Assembly: GCA_036844765.1 (NCBI GenBank)
Contig: DAIUFE010000006.1
Coordinates: 5,475-69,474 of the forward strand
From: Thermocaproicibacter sp036844765
GTDB lineage: Bacteria > Bacillota > Clostridia > Oscillospirales > Acutalibacteraceae
Reading direction: 5' to 3'
Length of the DNA: 64,000 nucleotides
The position numbers were made by a program, and so were the translations under genes. A model generated the notes under the pieces. That model did no database searches. It was not told the origin of the DNA and saw only the letters and a list, made by a program, of their open reading frames with translations. The stretch's first letter is position 1, and every line of letters starts with the position of its first letter. This document shows, one piece after another, positions 1 through 7,981 of the stretch.

Positions 1-248
1 ATCCGCTCGCGGAAATCGACGACGTGGGGCGAAAGGTACAGCCCGGTCCGGTATCCGGCCTGCGACAGGGCGGAGGCGATCAGCGTGCAGGCCGTCCCCT
101 TGCCGTTCGTCCCCGCCGCGTGGACGACGTTCAGCCCGTCCTGCGGGTCACCGAGGGCGGCGAGCAGGGCGCGGACACGGCCGAGGCCCGGCTTCGGGCC
201 GAAGCGGTGAAACGAGCCGATCTTCTCAAGCGCTTCTTCGTAATTCAA
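1..248 (-). CDS. folC: Folylpolyglutamate synthase / dihydrofolate synthase, N-terminal part (cut by window edge)
   Basis: Cytoplasmic ATP-dependent ligase that adds glutamate to folates, or makes dihydrofolate from dihydropteroate. About 82 residues are visible. They begin MNYEEALEKIGSF and contain the Mur-ligase-type P-loop HAAGTNGKGT at about residues 42-51, followed by the LYLSPHVVDFRER segment typical of FolC. The start is a TTG with GGGAG eight bases upstream; no ATG fits this frame. The C-terminal two thirds lie outside the window. It lies directly downstream of valS on the same strand, a common arrangement in Clostridia. The valS terminator overlaps its ribosome binding region, so folC is probably expressed by read-through. 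Confidence 0.9.
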   Translation of the reverse strand, partial: MNYEEALEKIGSFHRFGPKPGLGRVRALLAALGDPQDGLNVVHAAGTNGKGTACTLIASALSQAGYRTGLYLSPHVVDFRER

Positions 249-262
249 ATCGCATATCTCCC

Positions 263-295
263 AAAAGCGGGAGGCGGATCGCTCCGTCTCCCGCT
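263..295 (-). terminator. Intrinsic terminator after valS
   Basis: A 13-base arm (266-278) pairs with 283-295 around a four-base loop, with two G-T pairs or mismatches. On the minus strand it is followed by TTTT and then immediately by the GGGAG of folC, so it probably only partly terminates. Confidence 0.65.
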
Positions 296-326
296 TCTTT
301 AATCAATCTAAATATCTCGAAAAATC

Positions 327-2954
327 CTATTGCTTCAGGTCCCGGATGCCGGATTCGATCCGCGCGATATGCTCCGAAAGCTTCGCGGCGTTCTGCCGCA
401 CGCCCTCCACCACGTTTTCGGGGGCTTTCGACAGAAAATTCTGGTTTTGAAGCTTCGCCTGCGCCGTCCGGAGCTGTTTTTGCGCGCCTTCCAGCTCTTT
501 TCCGAGGCGGGCGAGCTCCGCTTTGCGGTCGACCAGCTCGTCCGTCGGGATGAACACCTGTGCGTCCGGCGTCACGATCGTCACGGCGCCGGAAAGATCG
601 AAACGCTCCCCCACCTCCACGTCGCTGGCCCAGGCGAGGCGCTGCAGGATCGGGATCCCGGCCCGGAACGTCTCCTGCGCGGGGGCGGCGACATACAGAT
701 GCGTGCGGCGGGAGGGCGGGACGTTCATCTCGCTGCGGCGGTTGCGCACGGCGCGGACGGCGTCCATTATTTTGCGCATCTCCTCCGCCGCCTGCGGGAA
801 GCGGTGACCCTCCTCGTACCGCGGCCACGGAGCAACCATGACCGACTCCCCCTCGTGCGGAAGGGCCTGCCAGATCTCCTCGGTCAGGAACGGCATGAAC
901 GGGTGCAGCAGGCACATGGTCGAGGACATCACCCAGACCAGGACGCGGCGCGCGCGCTGCGCGGCCTCTTCGTCGCCGGAATACAGCCGGATCTTCGAGA
1001 TCTCGATATACCAGTCGCAGAACTCGTCCCAGAGGAAATCGTAGAGCTTCTGCGCCGCGACGCCGAATTCGAAATGCTCGAGGTTCTCGGTGACCTCCCG
1101 CGCGACGCGGTTGAACGAATCGACGATCCATTCGTCCTCCCGCGCGAGGGAATCGGGCAGGCTGTCCGGGACCTCGCGGCCCTCGAGGTTCATACGGATG
1201 AAGCGGGCCGCGTTCCAGATCTTGTTGGCGAAGTTGCGGCTGGCCTCCACTTTCTCCGCCGAAAAGCGCATGTCGTTGCCCGGGCTGTTGCCTGTCACCA
1301 GCGTGAACCGCAGGGCGTCGGCCCCGTATTCGTCGATGATCCGGAGCGGATCGATGCCGTTGCCGAGCGATTTGCTCATCTTTCGGCCCTGCTCGTCCCG
1401 GACGAGGCCGTGGAAGAACACCGTTTTGAAAGGCGCTTTGCCGGTGTATTCCACCCCGGAAAAGATCATGCGGGCGACCCAGAAGAAGATGATGTCGTAG
1501 CCCGTGACCAGCGTGTCCGTGGGGTAGAAATAATCGAAATCCGGGGTCTTCTCCGGCCAACCGAGCGTGGAGAACGGCCACAGCGCGGAGGAAAACCACG
1601 TGTCCAGCGTGTCCGGGTCCTGCTCGAGGTGCGTGCTGCCGCATTTGGGGCAGACGCGCGGCGCCTCGCGCGCGACGACGGTCTCGCCGCAGTCCCGGCA
1701 GTACCAGGCGGGGATGCGGTGCCCCCACCAGAGCTGGCGGGAGATGCACCAGTCGCGGATGTTCTCCATCCAGTGGAAATAGACCTTCTCGAAGCGGTCC
1801 GGGATGAACCGGATCTCCCCGTCTTTCACAGCCCGGACGGCCGGCCCAGCGAGGGGCTGCATCCGCACGAACCACTGCTTGGAAACACGGGGCTCCACGG
1901 GGGTCTTGCAGCGGTAGCAGGCGCCCACGTTGTGCTTGATCGGCTCCGTCCGGACGAGGAAGCCCTGCTCCTTCAGGTCTTCGACAATCTTGCGGCGGGC
2001 GTCCATGCCGGCCATGCCGGCGTAGGCTCCGCCGTTTTCATTGATGCTGCCGTCGTCATTCATGATATTGACGACCGGGAGATGATGCCGGAGGCCGACC
2101 TCGAAGTCGTTCGGGTCGTGCGCGGGCGTGATCTTGACCGCGCCGGTGCCGAAATCCCGCTGCACGTAATCGTCCGCGATCACGGGGATTCTGCGCCCCA
2201 CGAGCGGCAGGATCAGCGTTTTTCCGACGAAGGCTTGATACCGCTCGTCCCCGGGGTGCACGGCGACGGCGGTGTCGCCCAGCAGGGTCTCTGGCCGGGT
2301 CGTGGCGATCTCAAGAAATCCGCTCCCGTCCTCGAAGGGGTAGCGGATATGCCAGAAAAAGCCGTCGCGCTCCGAAAACTCCACCTCCGCGTCGGAGATG
2401 GAGGTCCTGCAGTGGGGGCACCAGTTGATGATGCGCTCACCGCGGTAGATCAGGCCCTTTTCATACAGGCGGACGAACACCTCGCGCACGGCCTTCGAGC
2501 AGCCCTCGTCCAGCGTGAAACGCTCGCGCTGCCAGTCGCAGGAGGAGCCGAGCTTCTTGAGCTGCTCCACGATGCGCCCGCCGTACTTCTCCCGCCACGC
2601 CCACGCGCGCTTCAGGAACGCGTCGCGGCCGATCTGCTCCTTCGTCAGGCCCTCCTGACGCATCTGCTCGACGATCTTCGCCTCCGTGGCGATGGAGGCG
2701 TGGTCGGTGCCCGGCACCCAGAGGGCGCAGTACCCTTCCATCCGGCGCCAGCGGATCAGGATATCCTGCAGCGTCTCATCGAGGGCGTGCCCCATGTGGA
2801 GCTGCCCCGTGATGTTGGGCGGCGGGATCACGATGGTATACGGCTTCTTCCGCGGGTCACGCACCGCGTGGAAATATCCTTTTTCCTGCCAGAACCGGTA
2901 GGTCCTGTCCTCCACTTCCCTGGGGTCGTAGGCCTTGGCAAGCTCCCTGTTCAT
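327..2954 (-). CDS. valS: Valyl-tRNA synthetase
   Basis: Class Ia aminoacyl-tRNA synthetase that charges tRNA-Val with valine in the cytoplasm. It has 875 residues, the normal length for bacterial ValRS. The HIGH-type signature is PPPNITGQLHMGHALDET near residue 45, the KMSKS loop is GRKMSKSLGNGIDP near residue 525, and the C-terminal coiled-coil arm (ELARLGKELEGAQKQLRTAQ) is present. The editing domain region (TTRPETLLGDTAVAVHP) is intact. ATG start with AAGGA upstream. It has its own promoter, and the short leader has no T-box. folC follows. Confidence 0.98.
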   Translation of the reverse strand: MNRELAKAYDPREVEDRTYRFWQEKGYFHAVRDPRKKPYTIVIPPPNITGQLHMGHALDETLQDILIRWRRMEGYCALWVPGTDHASIATEAKIVEQMRQEGLTKEQIGRDAFLKRAWAWREKYGGRIVEQLKKLGSSCDWQRERFTLDEGCSKAVREVFVRLYEKGLIYRGERIINWCPHCRTSISDAEVEFSERDGFFWHIRYPFEDGSGFLEIATTRPETLLGDTAVAVHPGDERYQAFVGKTLILPLVGRRIPVIADDYVQRDFGTGAVKITPAHDPNDFEVGLRHHLPVVNIMNDDGSINENGGAYAGMAGMDARRKIVEDLKEQGFLVRTEPIKHNVGACYRCKTPVEPRVSKQWFVRMQPLAGPAVRAVKDGEIRFIPDRFEKVYFHWMENIRDWCISRQLWWGHRIPAWYCRDCGETVVAREAPRVCPKCGSTHLEQDPDTLDTWFSSALWPFSTLGWPEKTPDFDYFYPTDTLVTGYDIIFFWVARMIFSGVEYTGKAPFKTVFFHGLVRDEQGRKMSKSLGNGIDPLRIIDEYGADALRFTLVTGNSPGNDMRFSAEKVEASRNFANKIWNAARFIRMNLEGREVPDSLPDSLAREDEWIVDSFNRVAREVTENLEHFEFGVAAQKLYDFLWDEFCDWYIEISKIRLYSGDEEAAQRARRVLVWVMSSTMCLLHPFMPFLTEEIWQALPHEGESVMVAPWPRYEEGHRFPQAAEEMRKIMDAVRAVRNRRSEMNVPPSRRTHLYVAAPAQETFRAGIPILQRLAWASDVEVGERFDLSGAVTIVTPDAQVFIPTDELVDRKAELARLGKELEGAQKQLRTAQAKLQNQNFLSKAPENVVEGVRQNAAKLSEHIARIESGIRDLKQ

Positions 2955-3024
2955 CCTTCAGACTTCCTTCAGCTTAATCGCGGCGGTCCCGCGGGCCGCC
3001 GCCGGAAAATTCGGTAACTTTTTT

Positions 3025-3053
3025 ATTATGCCATCGGGGCGCGGTTTTGTCAA
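3025..3053 (-). promoter_or_regulatory. Promoter of valS
   Basis: On the minus strand, TTGACA (3048-3053) and CATAAT (3025-3030) are separated by 17 bases. The leader of about 65 nt contains a GC-rich hairpin (GCGGCGG paired with CCGCCGC around 2975-2995). Confidence 0.7.
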
Positions 3054-3058
3054 ACGGC

Positions 3059-3565
3059 TCAGCCCGCGGGAACCGGCGCCGCGCGGCCGCCGAGGACGGT
3101 GCTGTCGACCGCGACGGCCGCGCAGACCGCCAGCGGGACGTCCGCCTCATGGAAAATCTCCAGCGCGTAGCAGTCGCCGCGGTCGTTCCAGCAGCGGCCG
3201 TGGGTCATCACGACCTGCGGCGCGCGCGGCTTGCGCGCCCGTTCCTCCACAAGGTCGAACGAGCGCGTGAGGGCGCTGCCGCGGAACCGCCAGCCGACGC
3301 CCCGAACCTGCACCTGCCGGCGGGACGCGGAAAGGTCGATTGATATTCGCATCCGGCGCCCGCCCGCGGATGCGGAGCAGTGCAGGGAGGCGGGCAGGCA
3401 GACGCCCGTCATGCGGGCGGCGCTCTCCCCTTCCGGCGTGCGCAGGACGCAGCGGCAGCCAAAGGAATTGAATTCCCCCGCCACCTCGTAGGCCAGCCGG
3501 CCGCACTCGTCCCAGACGGAAAAAAGGGTCTCGGCGCCGGATTCCGGTTTCAGGTAAAACTGCAA
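3059..3565 (-). CDS. LURP-one-related (tubby C-terminal-like) protein
   Basis: Predicted 168-residue cytoplasmic protein. The segment LFSVWDECGRLAYEVAGEFNSF near the N-terminus matches the start of the LURP-one-related/YxjI family, a beta-barrel fold related to the Tubby C-terminal domain, and the remainder is beta-rich with no membrane segment. The bacterial family has no settled function; lipid binding or scramblase-like roles have been suggested for relatives. The TTG start is chosen because GGGAGG lies eight bases upstream and there is no ATG in the frame near it. It is divergent from the DUF3810 gene; its stop lies just outside the valS -35 box. Confidence 0.65.
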   Translation of the reverse strand: MQFYLKPESGAETLFSVWDECGRLAYEVAGEFNSFGCRCVLRTPEGESAARMTGVCLPASLHCSASAGGRRMRISIDLSASRRQVQVRGVGWRFRGSALTRSFDLVEERARKPRAPQVVMTHGRCWNDRGDCYALEIFHEADVPLAVCAAVAVDSTVLGGRAAPVPAG

Positions 3566-3625
3566 TCCAACCGCCTCCCGTTCCGCGCAGCTCCGCAGCC
3601 GGCTCCCGCTTTTCAGAATGTATCC

Positions 3626-3654
3626 ATCATACCATCTTTCGGCCCGTGCGGCAA
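3626..3654 (-). promoter_or_regulatory. Promoter of the LURP-one-like gene
   Basis: Minus strand TTGCCG (3649-3654), 17 bases, TATGAT (3626-3631). It is back to back with the promoter of the divergent DUF3810 gene. Confidence 0.5.
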
Positions 3655-3693
3655 GATTCCGGAGGAAAAAACCGGCCGCTCCCGAGCCGGGTG

Positions 3694-3702
3694 TGCTATA
3701 AT
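3694..3702 (+). promoter_or_regulatory. Extended -10 promoter of the DUF3810 gene
   Basis: TGC directly precedes a perfect TATAAT at 3697-3702. No good -35 box is seen, as is usual for extended -10 promoters. The start codon lies about 34 bases downstream. Confidence 0.6.
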
Positions 3703-3735
3703 AAAAATAATCGCGAAAAAAAGGGGGACGCTTTC

Positions 3736-4836
3736 TTGGGTCGGTTGAAAATTCGGAAACGGCTCTGGCTGCTCGCGTTGTATCCGGCGGCATTCGCGCT
3801 GCTGGCGGCGGCGGGGGCCCGCCCGGAATTTGCGGAGTGGTACGCCGCCGGCGGCGTCTACACCGCGTTCTCGCGCGCCGTGAACCACCTGACGTCCCTC
3901 GCCCCGTTTTCCGCCGCGGAGGTCCTCGTCTGCGCGTCGGCGGCCGCGGCGGCCTTCCTGCTGCTCCGCTTCGCGGCGCGGATGATCTTCCGGAAAGAGC
4001 GCGCCGCCACGGCCGTCCGGTTCCTGCTGAACGCCGCCTGCCTCGGGGGCGTCCTGCTCTTCTGGTACACCGTCTCCTGCGGGATCAACTATTCCCGCTA
4101 TACCTTTGCCCGGACGGCCGGCCTGGATCTGAAGCCCTCCTCCAAAGCCGAGCTCGTCGCCCTCTGCGAAGGGCTGACCGGCGACGCCAACCGCTTCAGG
4201 GCCGGCCTGAAAACCGACGGGCAGGGGGTCGTGGATCTGGAGGGAGATTTTCCGGAAACGGCAAAAGAAGCGCAGAAAACCTTCGACGCCCTTGGACGGG
4301 AGATCCCTCTCCTGCGCTCCGGATACGGCGCGCCGAAGCCGGTTTTCTTTTCCCGGGTGATGTCGCGCTGCAACATCACCGGCATGTTTTTCCCCTTCAC
4401 CTTCGAGGCGAACGTGAACGCCGACGCGCCGGACTACACGATCCCGGCGACCATGTGCCACGAGCTGACCCATCTGCGCGGGTACATGCGGGAAGAGGAG
4501 GCCAATTTCGTCAGCTATCTCGCCTGCCGGCAAAGCGAAAGCCAAGAGTTCCGTTATTCCGGCACCATGCTGGCCTTCGCCTACGCCTCCAACGCGCTGT
4601 ACGGGGCGGACTCGGACGCGGCAAACGCCGTTTTCTCCAAGCTGAGCGGCGGCGTGCGCCGCGACCTCGCCTACAGCTCCGCCTACTGGAAACAGTTCGA
4701 GGGCCCGGTCGCGGAGGCCTCCAATTCCGTGAACGACCGGTACCTCAAGGCCAACCGGCAGAGCGACGGGGTGAAAAGCTACGGGCGGATGGTCGACCTG
4801 CTGCTGGCCCTGCAAAGGAAGGAAAAAGCGGGCTGA
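3736..4836 (+). CDS. DUF3810 family membrane protein with HExxH zinc-protease motif
   Basis: 366-residue protein. The N-terminus has three likely membrane helices: ALYPAAFALLAAAGA, the segment around EVLVCASAAAAAFLLLRF, and LLNAACLGGVLLFWYTVSC. A soluble domain follows with MCHELTHLRGYMREEEANF, an HExxH metal site followed by a second acidic motif, as in gluzincin-like DUF3810 proteins. The substrate is unknown. The TTG start has AGGGGG eight bases upstream, and an in-frame ATG further upstream lies before the promoter. Downstream is a GC hairpin shared with the convergent bactofilin gene. Confidence 0.85.
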   Translation: MGRLKIRKRLWLLALYPAAFALLAAAGARPEFAEWYAAGGVYTAFSRAVNHLTSLAPFSAAEVLVCASAAAAAFLLLRFAARMIFRKERAATAVRFLLNAACLGGVLLFWYTVSCGINYSRYTFARTAGLDLKPSSKAELVALCEGLTGDANRFRAGLKTDGQGVVDLEGDFPETAKEAQKTFDALGREIPLLRSGYGAPKPVFFSRVMSRCNITGMFFPFTFEANVNADAPDYTIPATMCHELTHLRGYMREEEANFVSYLACRQSESQEFRYSGTMLAFAYASNALYGADSDAANAVFSKLSGGVRRDLAYSSAYWKQFEGPVAEASNSVNDRYLKANRQSDGVKSYGRMVDLLLALQRKEKAG

Positions 4837-4840
4837 ACGC

Positions 4841-4874
4841 AAAAAAGCCCGCGGCTTTTTATCTTACCGCGGGC
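4841..4874 (-). terminator. Terminator between convergent DUF3810 and bactofilin genes
   Basis: GCCCGCGG (4847-4854) pairs with CCGCGGGC (4867-4874). On the minus strand the stem is followed by six T, so it mainly serves the bactofilin gene. Confidence 0.8.
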
Positions 4875-4890
4875 CTATTATATCCGTTTT

Positions 4891-5643
4891 TTATTTCGTC
4901 TCCGGCTTAGAGGGAGCGGAGGGCGCGGGCGACGGCTTGTCCGGGCCGTCCTCCGGCAGAGTGATCGGTTCGACGCTTCCGTCGGAGACCTGCAGCTTGC
5001 CCTGGATCTTTGCGCCGCTGTCCACCGTGAGGGTTGTGGAGGTGATGTCGCCGATCACGATCGCGTTGCCCTGGCAGCTGACGTTTCCCATCACGTGGAT
5101 GTTGCCCTTGAGCTTCCCGTCCATGCTCAGGTTGCCGCACTTGATGTCGCCCACCACCACCGACTCGCTGTCGACGCTGACGTCCTCGGCGGCATTCACG
5201 TTTCCGCGGACCGTGCAGGCCGTCAGGCTGATGGCCGCGCCCTGCACGTCGCCGGTCTGTCTGCCGGCGATGCGCACGTTGCCGGTGGTGCTGATGCTCC
5301 CCGTGACGGCGCCGGAAATCTCGACGTCGCCGTCGGACTTGATGTCCCCGACGACGGTCGTGCCCTTCGAGATCACCGTCGCGTCCTTCCCCGCGTCGAA
5401 ATCCGGGGCGGCGGGACGTTCCGCGGGCGGATACGCCGCCGGCGGGGCCGCGCGTCCCCCGTCCCGTCCGTTCTGATACGGCTCGTCGCGCCGGGGCTGA
5501 TAGGCCGCCGGGCGGCCGTGCACGGTCTCGCCGATCCTTTCAGGCTCCATACGGGATTTTTCCTCCGCTTCTTCCGGTCCGTTCCAGATTCTCCTGACCA
5601 TATGGGCGAACCGACTATCCTGACTGCCTCCTGCAGCGTCCAT
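4891..5643 (-). CDS. Bactofilin (polymer-forming cytoskeletal protein)
   Basis: 250 residues. Residues 95-215 form the right-handed beta-helix repeat of bactofilins, starting at ATVISKGTTVVGDIKSDGDVE and repeating every 17-18 residues (VRIAGRQTGDVQG, VNAAEDVSVDSESVVVGDI, GNIHVMGNVSC). An 80-residue, Pro/Arg-rich disordered N-terminal tail and a short Pro-rich C-terminal tail flank it. Bactofilins self-assemble into filaments near the membrane and help with cell shape or with localising wall enzymes. The ATG start has GGAGG nine bases upstream. It probably uses a promoter far upstream, with a long leader. Confidence 0.9.
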   Translation of the reverse strand: MDAAGGSQDSRFAHMVRRIWNGPEEAEEKSRMEPERIGETVHGRPAAYQPRRDEPYQNGRDGGRAAPPAAYPPAERPAAPDFDAGKDATVISKGTTVVGDIKSDGDVEISGAVTGSISTTGNVRIAGRQTGDVQGAAISLTACTVRGNVNAAEDVSVDSESVVVGDIKCGNLSMDGKLKGNIHVMGNVSCQGNAIVIGDITSTTLTVDSGAKIQGKLQVSDGSVEPITLPEDGPDKPSPAPSAPSKPETK

Positions 5644-5923
5644 CCACTCACGCCTCCAAATTTCTGGATCCGGACCCTCCCCGCGGCCTTTTCCATTGGG
5701 CTGCGGAAGGCTTTCCGCTTCTTCCCCGCCGGAGGCGGGAAAGAAACGCTTTTCGTCTTTCCAACGCAACTGGAATTGCCGTAAAGAGATCGGAAACCGG
5801 CCGGACCCATTTCCGGAATATCTCAGGCACTTTATTATACAATATTTTCTTCGGTTTTTCCAGACTTTTTTCCCCGTTTTTTGCATATTCCGGAAATCCG
5901 GACGTCCTTTTCTTTCCCGGGTG
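5644..5923 (-). other. Long leader region of the bactofilin gene
   Basis: 280 bases without a convincing gene. The minus strand has a TATAAT box at 5834-5839 with only a weak -35 (TGGAAA 17 bases upstream), which would give a leader of about 180 nt. Nothing else recognisable is seen. Confidence 0.35.
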
Positions 5924-5924
5924 C

Positions 5925-5954
5925 AAAAAAGCCGCCCGGACGAACCCGGGCGGC
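5925..5954 (-). terminator. Intrinsic terminator of htpG
   Basis: GCCGCCCGG (5931-5939) pairs with CCGGGCGGC (5946-5954). On the minus strand it is followed by six T. Confidence 0.85.
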
Positions 5955-5982
5955 GGCTCCGCGTGAAAGCGGCGGAAGCTTT

Positions 5983-7884
5983 TTACTGGATCATCAGGCC
6001 GCAGATCTGGTTGGAGAACTCCACCGGGTCGTCAATCGCGACGCCCTCGATCAGCAGCGCCTGCGTGTAGAGCAGCGAAGCGTACTCCTTCAGCTTGTCC
6101 TTGTCGCTCCGGTAGAGGTCGCAGAGCTTTTGGAAGATCGGATGGTTCGCGTTGATCTCCAGCACACGCTGGCTCTTGACCTTCTCCTTGTCGACGTTGG
6201 GCATGGAATTGAGGACCTTCTCCATCTCCAGCGAGATCGCGCCGTTCGTCGAAAGGCAGACGGGGTGCGATTTCAGCTTCTGCGAAAGGATCACGTCGCT
6301 GACCTTGTCCTTCAGAGAGTCCTTGAGAAACGCGAGCATGTCCTTGTTTTCCTCGACCTTTTTCGCGGCTTCCTTTTTCTCCTCCTCGGTCTCCAGACCG
6401 AGGTCGTCGGCGGAGACGGAGCGGAACTCCTTATCGTCGTACTTCATCAGCATCCTGACGGCGAATTCGTCGACGGGGTCGGTCATATAGAGGATCTCGT
6501 AGCCGCGGTCTTTGACCGTCTCGGTTTGCGGCAGCTTTTCGACCCGGCCGACGGAATCGCCGCAGGCGTAGTAGATATATTTCTGGTCCTTCTTCATGCG
6601 GCCAGCGTATTCCTTCAGCGTCACGAGCTTTTTTTCGCTGGAAGAATAGAACAGCAGCAGGTCCTGCAGCACGTCCTTATGCATGCCGTAGTCCTCGTAG
6701 ACCCCGTATTTGAGCTGGAGGCCGAAGTTTTTATAGAACTTCTCGTACTCCTCCCGCTTGTTCTTGAGCATGGTCTCAAGCTCGGAGCGGATCTTCTTCT
6801 CCACGCGCTCGGCGATCAGCTTGAGCTGGCGGTCGTGCTGCAGCATCTCGCGCGAAATGTTGAGCGACAGGTCCTGCGAATCCACCAGCCCGCGGACGAA
6901 GCTGAAATAATCCGGCAGCAGGTCGGCGCATTTTTCCATGATCAGCACGCCGTTCGAGTAAAGCTGAAGGCCCTTCTCATAGTCGCGGGTATAGAAATTG
7001 AACGGCGCGCGCGCGGGGATATACATCAGCGCGTGGAAGGTGGCGGCGCCCTCCGCGTACATATGGATGGTCACGGCCGGGTCCTCGTAGTCGGAGAATT
7101 TATCTTTGTAGAACTGGTTGTACTGCTCCTGCGTGATCTCGTTCCTGTTTTTCCGCCACAGCGGGACCATGCTGTTGAGGGTCTCGTTCTCGGTGTAGGT
7201 CTCGTACTGGTCCTTCGTGCCCTCTTTCAGGCGGCTCTTCTCCACGTCCATCCTGATCGGGTAGCGGATGTAATCGGAATATTTCTTGACCAGCATCTTG
7301 AGCGTATAGGTATCCTCGAACCGGCTGTATTTCTCGTCGTCGGTATCCGGCTTCAGCTCGAGGATCACCTCGGTGCCGCGGTCCTGCTTGTCGCACGGCG
7401 AAACGCTGTAGCCGTCCGCGCCGGAGGACTCCCACTGCCAGGCCTCGCCGCTCCCGGCCGCGCGGCTGCGTACCGTGACGCGCTTGCTGACCATGAACGC
7501 GGAGTAAAACCCGACGCCGAACTGCCCGATGATCTCGACGTCCGGTTTTTCCTTCTCCTTCTGTTCCATGGCCTGCTTGAAATTGAGGGAACCGCTCTGC
7601 GCGATGGTGCCGAGGTTGTTTTCCAGCTCCTCCTTCGTCATGCCGCAGCCGTTGTCGGTGACGATGAGGGTGTGCTTTTCCTTATCCGGAAGAATACGGA
7701 TCACGAAATCGTCGCGGTTCAGGCCGGTGCTGCCGTCCGTCAGGGCCTTATAATACAGCTTGTCGATCGCGTCGCTCGCGTTTGAAATCAGCTCGCGCAG
7801 GAAAATCTCCTTATGCGTGTAGATGGAATTGATCATCAGATCCAGAAGCCGTTTGGATTCCGCTTTGAACTGCTTGAGCGCCAT
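5983..7884 (-). CDS. htpG: Molecular chaperone HtpG (Hsp90)
   Basis: 633-residue cytosolic ATP-dependent chaperone, full length. The N-terminal GHKL ATPase shows FLRELISNASDAIDKL, VTDNGCGMTKEEL and GQFGVGFYSAFMV. Middle and C-terminal dimerisation domains follow. Start ATG with GGAGA upstream. The gene is monocistronic, with its own terminator. A CIRCE operator overlaps the start of transcription, so it should be controlled by the HrcA repressor. In Bacillus subtilis htpG is not in the CIRCE class, so this is a lineage difference. Confidence 0.98.
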   Translation of the reverse strand: MALKQFKAESKRLLDLMINSIYTHKEIFLRELISNASDAIDKLYYKALTDGSTGLNRDDFVIRILPDKEKHTLIVTDNGCGMTKEELENNLGTIAQSGSLNFKQAMEQKEKEKPDVEIIGQFGVGFYSAFMVSKRVTVRSRAAGSGEAWQWESSGADGYSVSPCDKQDRGTEVILELKPDTDDEKYSRFEDTYTLKMLVKKYSDYIRYPIRMDVEKSRLKEGTKDQYETYTENETLNSMVPLWRKNRNEITQEQYNQFYKDKFSDYEDPAVTIHMYAEGAATFHALMYIPARAPFNFYTRDYEKGLQLYSNGVLIMEKCADLLPDYFSFVRGLVDSQDLSLNISREMLQHDRQLKLIAERVEKKIRSELETMLKNKREEYEKFYKNFGLQLKYGVYEDYGMHKDVLQDLLLFYSSSEKKLVTLKEYAGRMKKDQKYIYYACGDSVGRVEKLPQTETVKDRGYEILYMTDPVDEFAVRMLMKYDDKEFRSVSADDLGLETEEEKKEAAKKVEENKDMLAFLKDSLKDKVSDVILSQKLKSHPVCLSTNGAISLEMEKVLNSMPNVDKEKVKSQRVLEINANHPIFQKLCDLYRSDKDKLKEYASLLYTQALLIEGVAIDDPVEFSNQICGLMIQ

Positions 7885-7909
7885 GGTTTTGTCTCCTCTG
7901 CAAAAAGAA

Positions 7910-7936
7910 TTAGCACTCTTATCTTTTAAGTGCTAA
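7910..7936 (-). promoter_or_regulatory. CIRCE operator (HrcA site) of htpG
   Basis: TTAGCACTC (7910-7918), nine bases, AAGTGCTAA (7928-7936). This matches the CIRCE inverted repeat with one mismatch in the right arm. It lies just after the -10 box, over the probable transcription start. Confidence 0.93.
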
Positions 7937-7941
7937 TCCTT

Positions 7942-7970
7942 ATTTTAAGCCCTCGTCCCGAAAATTTCAA
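7942..7970 (-). promoter_or_regulatory. Vegetative promoter of htpG
   Basis: Minus strand TTGAAA (7965-7970), 17 bases, TAAAAT (7942-7947), directly upstream of the CIRCE repeat. Confidence 0.8.
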
Positions 7971-7981
7971 GGGCAAAGCCG

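Noticed and set aside
330..3017. Long open frame opposite valS on the plus strand
   Set aside because: It is a by-product of GC-rich third codon positions; no ribosome site or recognisable domain, and it lies entirely over a certain gene. Similar long frames opposite htpG (5881-7785), spoVD (18759-21899) and the large kinase (53371-56253) were dropped for the same reason.
2955..3024. T-box leader for valS
   Set aside because: The leader is only about 65 nt and lacks the specifier stem and the antiterminator consensus. It holds only a GC hairpin.
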